In this document: one piece after another, positions 32,902 to 42,500 of the stretch
Numbering within the stretch: the first letter of the stretch is position 1
How the letters are laid out: the number at the start of each line of letters is the position of its first letter
Assembly: GCF_900115295.1 (NCBI RefSeq)
Contig: NZ_FOVZ01000009.1
Span: 28,073-92,072 of the forward strand
Length of the DNA stretch: 64,000 bases
DNA from: Sphingomonas sp. OK281
GTDB lineage: Bacteria > Pseudomonadota > Alphaproteobacteria > Sphingomonadales > Sphingomonadaceae
Direction: 5' to 3'
Program-made: the position numbers and the translations under genes
Notes under the pieces: model-generated
The model's database searches: none
What the model was told of the DNA's origin: nothing
The model's input: only the letters and a program-made list of their open reading frames with translations

Positions 32902-33808
32902 ACCTGCCGGCCGGCTGACCGCCGCCATTCTAATGCTGCTTGCAGCAACGGCGCCCGTGGCGACGCCGGCACTCGCGCAATCCGTCGACCTGCAGAGTGC
33001 GGCAATGGCTGACGCGATCGGTGACGAAGATGCGCAGGCGACCAGCGCCGTGGTCGAGCCCGAATTTGACCGTACGTCTGACGCCGCGGAACAGCAGCAG
33101 GCCGGCGACTTCTATTGTGGCGAACGGAAACTCGGCCAGTGGTTCTACTGCGAGAAGCCCAAGGCTAAGCCGTCCGCCCCACAAGCGTCCCCACAGCGGC
33201 AGCAGTCGTCCACGGCGCAGCTGAAGGCGATCACCAAGCAGCTTGACGAACTGAAGGCACGCGCCATCCTCGAGCCGACGGAAGCGAACGTCATCGCCTA
33301 CGTCCGTTATCAACGCGAACAGCTCGATCGCGCGTCGACCTTCTCCGATACCTGGCAGCGTGCGCTCTGGCAGAACCCGGACATCGACTACACGCTGCAG
33401 CGGCCGGTCTCGACCGTCGCCAAGCGGGCATGGACCGATAACCGCTCGGCGACCCGCAACCAGGTCCTGTCGCAGCTCGGTCAGCGCTACGGCATGTTCT
33501 ATTTCTTCGCGCAGTCCTGTGCGGCGTGCGAGGTCTTTTCGCCGATCCTTCGCTCGGTCGCCGACAGCCACCGGATCACCGTCATGGCAGTTTCGACGGA
33601 TGGTGGACCAAGCCGGCAGTTTCCCAACTACGTCGTCGATAGCGGACAGCGTCAGCGCATGGGCGTGCCGCTCGCTACGCCGGCGCTGGTCCTGTTCGAC
33701 ACCGTGACCCGCAAGACCGTGCCTATCGGGTTTGGGGTCATGTCGGCCGACGAGGTCATGGAACGGATCTTCATGCTCACCAACGCCAAGGTCGGGAGCG
33801 ACTTCTGA
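32876..33808 (+). CDS. traF: Pilus assembly protein TraF
   Basis: A 310-residue periplasmic protein from ATG 32876, preceded by GGGGAG; two more ATGs follow at once. It has a signal peptide (AAILMLLAATAPVATPALAQ), the TraF line DFYCGERKLGQWFYCEKP, and a thioredoxin fold that keeps a CxxC (FFAQSCAACEVFSPIL), unlike F TraF, which lacks it. Part of the TraF/TraH/TraU/TraW/TrbC assembly group. Confidence 0.92.
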   Translation: MMMTTIKTKPAGRLTAAILMLLAATAPVATPALAQSVDLQSAAMADAIGDEDAQATSAVVEPEFDRTSDAAEQQQAGDFYCGERKLGQWFYCEKPKAKPSAPQASPQRQQSSTAQLKAITKQLDELKARAILEPTEANVIAYVRYQREQLDRASTFSDTWQRALWQNPDIDYTLQRPVSTVAKRAWTDNRSATRNQVLSQLGQRYGMFYFFAQSCAACEVFSPILRSVADSHRITVMAVSTDGGPSRQFPNYVVDSGQRQRMGVPLATPALVLFDTVTRKTVPIGFGVMSADEVMERIFMLTNAKVGSDF

Positions 33809-35271
33809 TGGCGAACACCCCCTCTCCTAGCCCTTCACCCTTCCGCGCCATTCTTCGCCGGACCGCCGCGGTTGCCATGAGCCTGGGTGCTGCCAGCATG
33901 ATCCCGGTCGGGATGGCACGCGCCGATGTAGCTGGCCAGATGAACAGGTTCTTCCAGGATGCCGGAGGTGCCGCCAATGTCACTGGGCCGAGCGCCTATC
34001 AGGGACAGACGGCCGGCTATTATTCGATGGGCAACGTCTGGACCCGCTTCCCGCAAAAGAGCGTACAGCCCTTCAACCTCCAGATGCCCAAGGTGTCCGC
34101 GGGCTGTGGAGGCATCGACCTGTTCACCGGCTCCTTCTCGTTCATCAACGGCGCTGAGATGGTCGCGATGCTGAAGGCGACTGCCAACAATGCGCTCGGC
34201 TTCGCTTTTCAGCTCGCGATCGACAGCGTCTCGCCCGAGATCGGCAAGGTCATGGATACCATGGCCAACAAGGCGCAGCAGATGAACCAGATGAACATAT
34301 CTTCGTGCGAGGCAGCACAGGGTCTGGTCGGCTCGGTATGGCCGAAAATGGCGGGGGCGCGTTCGACGATCTGCGCGGCGGTCGGCAACAGCCAGGGCAA
34401 ATTCTCCGACTGGGCGCGATCGCGGCAGGGCTGCGGCGCGGGTGGCGAACAGGACGCCACCCTCGAGGGCAACACCGATCCGGCGATGGCCGACAAGATC
34501 CCCGGTAGCCCGCGGAATTACACCTGGGATGCGATCAAGAAGTCGAACAAGTTCGGGAGCACCGATCAGCAATTTTCGGAATATCTCATGACGCTTGTCG
34601 GTACGATCGTCATCAATCCGAAGGCCCCGGCCGGAGCGATCGTCGGCTTCGTGGGCCCGGCCGAGGATGCAGTCGTCACCGCTCTCCTCGACGGCACCGC
34701 GACGGGCACGCCAGTCAAGATCCTTCATTGCGACGAGGCAGAAGCATGCCTCAACATGACCGAGCAGACTCTGCAGGCGGGGCCGGGGCTGCGGTCGAAG
34801 ATCAAGGGTATGATCGACTCGATCAACTCGAAGATCCGCACCGATGCAGCTCTCGATGCAGCCGAGCAGCAGCTTCTCAACATGACAACACTGCCACTCT
34901 ACAAGATGCTGGCGGTCCAGGCGATGGCGCACCAGAATTTCGCCGACGGCGAGACCAGCGCGCTTGCCGAGATCGTCTCGGTCAACCTGCTCTCGTCGAT
35001 GATCGAGAACATGCTCGACCGCATCACCCAGTCGACCATTCAGGTTCAGCCGGCCGACGCCGAAATGGGCCAGATGTGGCGCGAACAGCTTGCCCAGGCG
35101 CGCACGCGCTACGCTCAGCGTGACGTCAAGCTGAAGGACACGCTGAACCAGACGATCGCGCTCATCAATAAGTCGGTGATGCTCGAATCCACCCTTCAGA
35201 ACAGCATGTCGCCGGCGATGTCTGCATCGCTGAATTTCTCGCGGGGCCTGAGTGCTCAAGGCCTCAACTAG
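33808..35271 (+). CDS. traH: Pilus assembly protein TraH
   Basis: A 487-residue periplasmic protein. The sequence ADVAGQMNRFFQDAGGAANVTGPSAYQGQ after the signal peptide and the FSFINGAEMVAMLKATANNA block are standard TraH motifs. It shares one base with traF (TGATG). Long C-terminal helices suit a scaffold role. Confidence 0.93.
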   Translation: MANTPSPSPSPFRAILRRTAAVAMSLGAASMIPVGMARADVAGQMNRFFQDAGGAANVTGPSAYQGQTAGYYSMGNVWTRFPQKSVQPFNLQMPKVSAGCGGIDLFTGSFSFINGAEMVAMLKATANNALGFAFQLAIDSVSPEIGKVMDTMANKAQQMNQMNISSCEAAQGLVGSVWPKMAGARSTICAAVGNSQGKFSDWARSRQGCGAGGEQDATLEGNTDPAMADKIPGSPRNYTWDAIKKSNKFGSTDQQFSEYLMTLVGTIVINPKAPAGAIVGFVGPAEDAVVTALLDGTATGTPVKILHCDEAEACLNMTEQTLQAGPGLRSKIKGMIDSINSKIRTDAALDAAEQQLLNMTTLPLYKMLAVQAMAHQNFADGETSALAEIVSVNLLSSMIENMLDRITQSTIQVQPADAEMGQMWREQLAQARTRYAQRDVKLKDTLNQTIALINKSVMLESTLQNSMSPAMSASLNFSRGLSAQGLN

Positions 35272-35286
35272 GACGGGTGACGGAGC

Positions 35287-38058
35287 ATGGTTGAGGTCTT
35301 CACGATTGGCGGTGGCGAATACATCGTCAACACCTTCAACGCGGTAGCAGCTTGGACAGGCGGAGGCGGCTACCGTTCCCTCCTGCAGGTGGTGATGGTC
35401 CTTGGCCTGATCTACTCGCTTCTTGCCGTCGCTTTCACCATGAACGTGCGCGTCTGGCTCAACTGGTTCCTTGGCTCATCGCTCATCTACACGTGCCTTA
35501 TGGTCCCGACCGTCACGGTTAAGGTGACGGACCGGATCAACCCGTCACTGGCTCCCGCCGTTGTCGACAACGTACCCCTCGGCTTGGGGGTAATCGCCAG
35601 CTTTACCAGTCAGGTCGGTGACTGGCTGACCCGGACGGCCGAAACCGTTTTCACGATGCCGAGCCAGCTTAGCTATTCGTCGAACGGCATGGTCTATGGT
35701 GCCCGTCTGCTCGATGCGACGCGCAATTTTCAGATCCGCGACGCCGAGTTTGCGACCAACCTGTCGTCGCATTTCAAGAACTGCGTCTTCGGCGACGTCA
35801 TGCTCGGTCAGAAGTCGATGACCGATCTTGCCTCCGCGAAAGACCTCTGGGCGACGATGGGGCCCGGCTCTGCTGCGCGGTCCCAACCTTGGATAGAGCG
35901 CTCCGGCGCGACAACGTCCAGCAGCATCGTCAGCTGCCGGCAGGCCTACGGCATGCTTGATGGTCTTTGGCATACCATGATCGACGCCCAGACATCGCTC
36001 TGGGCCAAGGAAACCTATCCAAAGCTCTCGACCGCCGTCGCCTCCGCGAAGCTGCGGGCCGATGTTCCGATCGTCAATCAGGCGTTCACGGCGTCCAGCG
36101 CCGGCTACGAAAACATCGTTCGGCAGAATACGGCGATCAATGCGTTCATGCAGGCGCGTGACGGCATGGCCGGTGGTCCGGGCGCGGCCTCGATTGACAC
36201 GTTCGCGACGACGCGGGCTGATATCCAGGCGCGCAACACGTACAACTCGATCGCGCAGCAGGCGATGAGCTGGGTGCCGATCCTGAACATCGTCCTGACA
36301 GTAGTCTTCTACGCGATGTTCCCGGTCATTTTCCCGCTGTTCCTGATGCCGCAGACCGGGGTCGGCGCCCTCAAGGGATATCTGACCGGGTTCTTCTACC
36401 TCGCTGCCTGGGGACCTCTGTACGTAATCCTCCACATGATCTGCATGATGCGGGCGACCAGCGCCGCGCAGGGCGTCGCGGAAGGCGGGATGTCACTGGG
36501 GACGTATGCCGGCATTGGCGCGGTCAACGCCGAGACTGCGACGATCGCCGGCTTCATGCTGATGTCCGTGCCTTTCCTCGCGGCTGGGCTTGCCAAGGGG
36601 GCCATGAGCATTTCCGGGCAGGCAACGTCGATCCTCTCGCCTGCGCAGAACGCGGCCGAAGCTGCGGCAGCTGAGCAGACCACTGGTAATTACAGCTACG
36701 GCAATACCAGCTTCGCAAACTCGACCTCGAACATGCGACAGAGCAACCAATGGTCGGACGCGCCATCCTTCTCAACGGGCGGCATGGCGTCTAGCTTCCG
36801 GCACGGCAATGGAGCGACCACCACGAACAATGGTGATGGCTTCAACGTCTATGACACTAGCAAGGCGATCTCGAATTTGCCTTTCAGTACGTCAGTCGTG
36901 CAGTCCGCTATGGCAACGGAGAGCCGGCAAGCCACGACTGCAGCACGTATCGCTGATGGGTTCGAACAAGCGAGCAGAAATGAGACTCAGCATCTCGAAG
37001 CCCTTCGCAACGGCCATACCTGGGGGAGCACTAATTCAACGGGCTTTGATTCAAGCTCGGGCGTTCGGGGTGGGAGCTCATTTGATCAGTCTGACCGTAG
37101 CAATGTCCAGCAACGCGGTGGCATCGAGTTGCGCGAGGCGTCCGGTACTGGGACTTCGCTACAGAACACTGATGGCAAGACGAGGACCGATGCTGGCGTG
37201 TGGTCCGGCGGGATCGGAGTCGGCGTGGGCGCTAATGCCAGGGCGGGTGTCGGCGCCGGGGGTAACGGCGCTGGTGTATCGGCGAAAATCGACGCTACCG
37301 GTGGCTACAATAGGTCACTAACAAACGCGGATACGACAAGCGTTACGAATGGCACAAACCAGAGTCACGATAAGACAACGGCTGTGACTGGCGGGCTTTC
37401 CTCTGATCGAACGGTCGGCGCAGGCACCTCTGTCCAAGACGGTACTTTCTACCAAGAGGGCCGCACCGCACGCTCCGAGCAGAGTGAGTCACGAACTCGC
37501 GCCATCGAGGAGTCCCAGACAAAGATTAACTCGTATAACGAGCAGGCTCGACATTACCGCGAACTGTCACAATCTCTAGAGCAACACGCCAGCTTCGCAG
37601 AAAGCAACGGATTCAACCTCACCACTGACCTTCGCAATGATCTTACCCGGTGGTATGATAAGCAGAATGAAGCCAGCCCGGGCGGCAATATGCTCCCTGC
37701 GCTATGGCAGACCAATCTGTCCCCCACTCAAGAGATTGCTCGTAACACCGCTATCGGAAAGTGGGCGGCTCAACGATCCGACGTCATCGAGCGGGATATT
37801 CAGTCGGCACTCTCAAACCCCGCGCTATCGGACATGACCGTACCTGCGGTGGCCCCTGAGTCATCCGTCCTGGCGCGTTACTCAGGTGGAGGCCAGATAG
37901 GCGGCGCTCATGCAGTGTCTGTCGGTCGTCCAGACACGTCACCAGAACGTGCCGCTATTATCGCCGGTGCCGGAGAGCTCAAAGATGATCAGATGCGGCT
38001 CAGTGGTGTCTCTAAATCTGACTTCGCTCAGGCGCCGCCTGGAGCACCAAAAAAATGA
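35287..38058 (+). CDS. traG: Mating-pair stabilisation/entry exclusion protein TraG
   Basis: A 923-residue inner-membrane protein. The N-terminal 450 residues hold several helices (SLLQVVMVLGLIYSLLAVAF, IVLTVVFYAMFPVIFPLFLM, GYLTGFFYLAAWGPLYVILH) as in TraG of F. From about residue 455 the protein becomes a Ser/Thr/Asn/Gly-rich periplasmic region ending in a helical section (SYNEQARHYRELSQSLEQHA). Codon use in this half is visibly less GC-biased than in the rest of the operon. In F, the C-terminal half decides entry exclusion by contact with TraS. GGAG precedes ATG 35287. Confidence 0.93.
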   Translation: MVEVFTIGGGEYIVNTFNAVAAWTGGGGYRSLLQVVMVLGLIYSLLAVAFTMNVRVWLNWFLGSSLIYTCLMVPTVTVKVTDRINPSLAPAVVDNVPLGLGVIASFTSQVGDWLTRTAETVFTMPSQLSYSSNGMVYGARLLDATRNFQIRDAEFATNLSSHFKNCVFGDVMLGQKSMTDLASAKDLWATMGPGSAARSQPWIERSGATTSSSIVSCRQAYGMLDGLWHTMIDAQTSLWAKETYPKLSTAVASAKLRADVPIVNQAFTASSAGYENIVRQNTAINAFMQARDGMAGGPGAASIDTFATTRADIQARNTYNSIAQQAMSWVPILNIVLTVVFYAMFPVIFPLFLMPQTGVGALKGYLTGFFYLAAWGPLYVILHMICMMRATSAAQGVAEGGMSLGTYAGIGAVNAETATIAGFMLMSVPFLAAGLAKGAMSISGQATSILSPAQNAAEAAAAEQTTGNYSYGNTSFANSTSNMRQSNQWSDAPSFSTGGMASSFRHGNGATTTNNGDGFNVYDTSKAISNLPFSTSVVQSAMATESRQATTAARIADGFEQASRNETQHLEALRNGHTWGSTNSTGFDSSSGVRGGSSFDQSDRSNVQQRGGIELREASGTGTSLQNTDGKTRTDAGVWSGGIGVGVGANARAGVGAGGNGAGVSAKIDATGGYNRSLTNADTTSVTNGTNQSHDKTTAVTGGLSSDRTVGAGTSVQDGTFYQEGRTARSEQSESRTRAIEESQTKINSYNEQARHYRELSQSLEQHASFAESNGFNLTTDLRNDLTRWYDKQNEASPGGNMLPALWQTNLSPTQEIARNTAIGKWAAQRSDVIERDIQSALSNPALSDMTVPAVAPESSVLARYSGGGQIGGAHAVSVGRPDTSPERAAIIAGAGELKDDQMRLSGVSKSDFAQAPPGAPKK

Positions 38059-38059
38059 T

Positions 38060-38299
38060 TTATGAGAAAGATGCCAAGATTCCGCCTACGGCGAAGAGTC
38101 CTATCGCGGCCGAGAAAACCGCAATCTGCATGGCTCTAACCATGCGTGGCGAGGACTTTTCGCTTTCAACAGAGCCAAATTGTGCGGTCCCGTCGTCGTC
38201 GTTGATCCGAGCCCACTGATTAGCCTGCCAGTACCCCCGCCCGATGCCGGGCATGGCATCGTTATCAAACATAATGGGCTGGTTTGGATCAATTTGCAT
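38060..38299 (-). CDS. Small tail-anchored membrane protein
   Basis: A 79-residue protein from ATG 38299, with GAGG upstream. It has a hydrophilic N-terminus (QIDPNQPIMFDNDAM) and one C-terminal membrane helix (MQIAVFSAAIGLFAVGGILA). It ends 2 bp from the traG stop on the opposite strand. Family unknown. Being next to traG, an exclusion role is possible but unproven. Confidence 0.6.
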   Translation of the reverse strand: MQIDPNQPIMFDNDAMPGIGRGYWQANQWARINDDDGTAQFGSVESEKSSPRMVRAMQIAVFSAAIGLFAVGGILASFS

Positions 38300-38335
38300 G
38301 GCGTACCTCGCCACACAAGATAGAGGGAAACGAAC

Positions 38336-38671
38336 ATGTTGGCAACGCATCAGCATAGGCATTTCATGGTCACCCAGCACCGCCCGCCGGCGCTCGACGA
38401 CTTATCGGAGGCTCTCATCTTCGGCTTTTCGTGGATGCTGATTATGGCTATTGGCCTCATGCCCATTGCCGAGGCTTCGCTATCTCGTTCGCCGTCGATT
38501 ACTACGCCAACGACGATTGCGTTCTTCGTTGCGGTTGGAAGCACTGTCCTGCTTCGCCGACGCTATTCCTGGATAGGCCTCGTCCTCCACATCTTCGGTC
38601 AGATCGCGATCTGGCTTTCGCTATTTGTCATGTCGCTCGCTGCCGTCCTCGTCTTAATCCCGAAAGGCTGA
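38336..38671 (+). CDS. Small polytopic membrane protein, possible exclusion protein
   Basis: A 111-residue protein with three hydrophobic helices (FGFSWMLIMAIGLMPIAEA, TIAFFVAVGSTVLL, IFGQIAIWLSLFVMSLAAVLV). AGAGGGAAACGAAC provides a good ribosome site before ATG 38336. Size, topology and position after traG resemble F TraS, but no sequence match is claimed. It diverges from the gene at 38060-38299. Confidence 0.6.
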   Translation: MLATHQHRHFMVTQHRPPALDDLSEALIFGFSWMLIMAIGLMPIAEASLSRSPSITTPTTIAFFVAVGSTVLLRRRYSWIGLVLHIFGQIAIWLSLFVMSLAAVLVLIPKG

Positions 38672-38945
38672 CCTCTCCCTTCAACACGTCGTTTGTTCGG
38701 GGCGATGGGACATATGGATGAGCCGCGCGGACCACTGCCGCAGCTTTATCGATCGCCTCGATCTCCGCTGGTCTACCCCTTGGATCGATCCTCCAGTTTG
38801 ACCTGGGATGAATCACGATCGGCAGCGCAATGACGGGGCCGATCAGGTTTTTCCAGTACGTGTCGGTTTTGCCAACAGCCCCTGCGAGCAGGTGGGCGAG
38901 TAGATCCTGCATTTCGCCCACCGTAGTTGGTTTGTCCTCAGCCAT
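38628..38945 (-). CDS. Hypothetical accessory protein
   Basis: A 105-residue protein starting MAEDKPTTVGEMQDLLAHLL, with GGAAGCG before the ATG. The N-terminal part is helical and the middle (IGPVIALPIVIHPRSNWRIDPRGRP) more beta-like. Family unrecognised. Its 3-prime end overlaps the end of the convergent membrane gene by 44 bp. A dyad lies just upstream. Confidence 0.5.
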   Translation of the reverse strand: MAEDKPTTVGEMQDLLAHLLAGAVGKTDTYWKNLIGPVIALPIVIHPRSNWRIDPRGRPAEIEAIDKAAAVVRAAHPYVPSPRTNDVLKGEVSLSGLRRGRQRAT

Positions 38946-38954
38946 CGCTTCCAG

Positions 38955-38972
38955 CTTAGACTAAAGTCTAAG
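38955..38972. promoter_or_regulatory. 18-bp dyad upstream of 38945 gene
   Basis: CTTAGACT and AGTCTAAG flank a 2-base centre, 10 bp before the minus-strand ATG at 38945. The position suits an operator; it overlaps the stop of the zinc-ribbon gene. Confidence 0.35.
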
Positions 38973-39131
38973 GACTGGAACAGGCGTGACCGTTGCGTGC
39001 CCGCGGCGCCTGCAGGTCGTGCAACGCAAGCGAGTAATCGCTTGGGATATTGGGCCATCTGACCGAAAGCGCGCGATAATTTTGACAGCTGGAAGGTTGA
39101 TCGTCCGACCGCACGGGCACGTAATTCGCAT
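38961..39131 (-). CDS. Small zinc-ribbon-like protein
   Basis: A 56-residue protein. ATG 39131 is chosen because GAGGAT precedes it; a longer frame runs back to 39227. The pair CPCGR near residues 4-8 and CTTCRRRGHA near the end form a four-cysteine zinc-ribbon pattern. Role unknown. Confidence 0.55.
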   Translation of the reverse strand: MRITCPCGRTINLPAVKIIARFRSDGPISQAITRLRCTTCRRRGHATVTPVPVLRL

Positions 39132-39278
39132 ATCCTCGCGCGCTGACGCCCATTCAACAAGACTGGTGAACTTCGACTGGTTCAGCGCTGGCATTGGCAA
39201 CCGACAAAGTGAGTGAGATTCTGACAAAGAGAGTGAGACAGTCTCATCCTTTTTGTCCCGCCTGTTTCATATCGCGGG

Positions 39279-39566
39279 TCATGGCGGCGTGACTTCCTCG
39301 TAGCAGCCGGCCCGACGAAGCTGGCGAATGATCCCGTTGAACGCAGCAGTGACGCCCTGAGCCCGGCCAATTTCGTTGTCCTGCGCCGCTGCGTCCCAAA
39401 ACAGTGTAAGCGGCCATTTCTCGGGGCAATGCGGCAGCAGACAACGAAGAGCGAGGCGGATCTCCGGCACATCAACGCGGACCTCGGCACACCGAGTGAC
39501 GCCGGTACGCAAAATATGCACGGACAGCGCGATCACGACACGCTGATGCCTCGGCAAATTCGACAC
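39279..39566 (-). CDS. Hypothetical protein downstream of dnaE2
   Basis: A 95-residue open frame starting with GTG three bases after the dnaE2 stop, so it could be co-transcribed with the mutasome. No domain is recognised and no strong ribosome site is seen. It may be a real small gene or chance. Confidence 0.35.
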   Translation of the reverse strand: MSNLPRHQRVVIALSVHILRTGVTRCAEVRVDVPEIRLALRCLLPHCPEKWPLTLFWDAAAQDNEIGRAQGVTAAFNGIIRQLRRAGCYEEVTPP

Positions 39567-39569
39567 CGA

Positions 39570-42500
39570 TCAATGGAAGTCATGCGACTTGAACCGCATG
39601 ACCTCCTCCGGGTCCATGCCGTCTGCGTGGGGCGGCCAGTATTGGTTGCGTGGTTCAGGATTCCATCCCTTGTCGCCACGGTCGGGCGAGCCGGGATGTT
39701 GCGCGGCATCGCCGCGCCCAGTCCGGTGCGGAAACGACATGTCGCCAACGCGGTGGAGGAGGTCGCCGTGGTCGACGATCCGGCTGCAGATCACATGGAT
39801 GATCTCGCCTTCCTTCTGGACCTGCCCCTTCATGCCGACCATCGACGCCGACATGATCGTTCGACGTTGTGCCTCGAAACGATCGGGCCAGAGGATGCCA
39901 TTAGCGATGCCCGTTTCGTCCTCGATCGTGATGAACAGCACGCCCTTGGCGGAGCCAGGCTTCTGACGGACCAGGACAATGCCGGCGACCTCGACGTATC
40001 GGCCATCCCGGATGTTAGCGAGATCGGCGCATTTGGTGACGCCGCGCCTAGTCAACTCGTCGCGCAAGAACGTCAGCGGATGCGCGCGAAGCGAGAGCTG
40101 GAGCGCCCGGTAATCCTCGATCACCTCTCGGCCGTCGGTCAACGGCCGCAGTGCGACGTCTGGCTCGAGGCCTTCCGCACTGAAGGTCTCGGCCGATCGA
40201 TCAGCTGCCGCGAAAAGCGGTAGCGGAGCCTCGCCGAGCCCCCTCACCTTCCAAAGTCCTTGCCGACGATCGACGCTGAAGCCGTGGAAGGCATCGCCGT
40301 CAGCCAGCTTTTCGATCGCGGCGCGCTGCACGCCAGACCGTCGCCAGACGTCCTCGACGCTCTCGAAGGGTGTGATCGTACGCGCGCCAACGATCTTCGC
40401 GCCATCAGCGTTCGAGAGGCCGCGGATTTGGCGAAGGCCGAGCCGCACGGCAAGGTAGCGCCCGCCTGTCTTCTCCAGCGTGCAATCCCAGCGACTGGCG
40501 TTGACGCAAGGAGGCCGCACCTCGACGCCGTGGTCGCGAGCGTCGCGGACGATCTGCGCCGGCGCGTAGAAGCCCATCGGCTGCGCGTTCATCAGCGCCG
40601 CACAGAACACGTCGGGATGATGATGCTTCATCCACGACGAGGCGTAAGAGATCTTGGCGAAGCTCGCGGCATGGCTCTCAGGGAAGCCGTATGATCCGAA
40701 GCCCTCGAGCTGGCGGAAGGTGCGCTCGGCGAACTTTCTGGGATAGCCGCGCTCGACCATCCCCTCGATCAGCTTCTCACTGAAATGAGAGACGCCCCCC
40801 GTGAATTTGAAGGTCGCCATTGCGCGACGCAGCTGGTCCGCCTCGGCTGCGGTGAAGCCGGCTCCGACAATCGCCACCTTCATGGCTTGTTCCTGAAACA
40901 GCGGGACACCGAGCGTTTTTTCAAGGACGGCGCGCAGCTCCGGCCGGGGGTATTCCGGCTTCTCCAGCCCTTCGCGCCGGCGTAAATACGGGTGGACCAT
41001 GTCGCCCTGGATCGGTCCCGGCCGCACGATCGCCACCTGGATCACGAGGTCGTAGAAACGCCGGGGTTTCATGCGCGGCAGCATGCTCATCTGCGCGCGG
41101 CTTTCGATCTGGAAGGTCCCGAGCGTGTCCGCCTTCGAGATCATGGCGTAGACGTCCGGATCGTCATCTTGCAGGTCCGCCAGCCCTACACGCAGCCCCT
41201 TGTCCGCCTCGAGCATGTTGAAGGCGCGGTTCATGCAACCGAGCATGCCTAGGCCCAAGACGTCGACCTTCATGAATTTCAGCGCATCGATGTCGTCCTT
41301 GTCCCATTCGATGATCTGCCGGTCTTCCATCGCGGCTGGCTCGATCGGAACGAGATCATCAAGACGATCATGGGTGAGGACGAACCCGCCCGGGTGCTGG
41401 CTCATGTGCCGCGGCACGCCGATCAGCTTGCGCGCCAATTCCAACGTCAGGCGCAGCCGGCGATCGCCAATATCGAGGTTGAGTTCCTCGACTTGCTTCT
41501 CGCCGACGCCGTCGGCCGACCAGCCCCAGACAAGCCCCGCCAGTGACGAGGTGAGATCCTCCGGCAGACCAAGCACCTTGCCGACGTCACGCACCGCACC
41601 CCGCGCGCGGTAGCGCGTCACGACGGCCGTCAGCGCGGAGTGGTTGCGCCCGTAGGTCTCGTAGATCCACTGAATGATCTCTTCGCGACGCTCATGCTCG
41701 AAGTCGACGTCGATGTCGGGCGGCTCACGCCGCTCCCCCGACACGAACCGCTCAAATAGCAGTTCATGCTTGATCGGATCGATCGAGGTCACGCCAAGCA
41801 CGAAACAGACGCACGAGTTGGCAGCCGATCCCCGCCCCTGACACAGGATCCCGCGCCGACGGGCTTCCCGCACGATCGCGTAAACGGTGAGGAAGTACGG
41901 CGCATAGCCAAGCTCGCCGATCAGGCGGATCTCATGGGCGATCTGATCGGTATAGGCCTGTGGCACATCGCCATCGAACATGCGCTCGACCGCTTCTGTG
42001 GCCAGCTTCTGGAGCGCTTCCTGTGCCGTCAGACCATCGATTAGCTTCTCATGCGGGTACTGATACTGAAGCTCGCCGAGATTGAAGGTGCAGATCCGTG
42101 CGATATCGACGCTCGCCTGTAGTGCGTCGGGATAGGCGCGGAAGCGCCTGACCATCTCGTCGGGCGATTTCAGCGCGCGGTCGGCGTTCACCTCGCGGCG
42201 ATAGCCAAGCTCCTCGACGGTGCATTTCTCGCGCACCGCCGTGACTACGTCCTGCAGCAGCCGTGCTTCAGGCGAATGGTAGAGCACGTCGCCAGTTACG
42301 ACCGCTCGCACTGCCGCTCCGCCAGCCTGTCGGGCCAGCGCATCGATGCGGACCGCATCGCCTGGCCGGCGCCGTTGGAACAGCGCCATGTAGCCCCGAC
42401 GCCCGTAGATCGCCTTGAGGTCCTTTAGCGCAGCTAGGTTCTCTTCGTCTGCCTCATGCGGAAGCAGAATGGCGACGACGCCTTCAGACCATGGTTCCAG

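Noticed and set aside
33835..35259. 474-codon minus-strand open frame
   Set aside because: Exact shadow of traH; Arg/His/Asp-rich composition typical of antisense frames.
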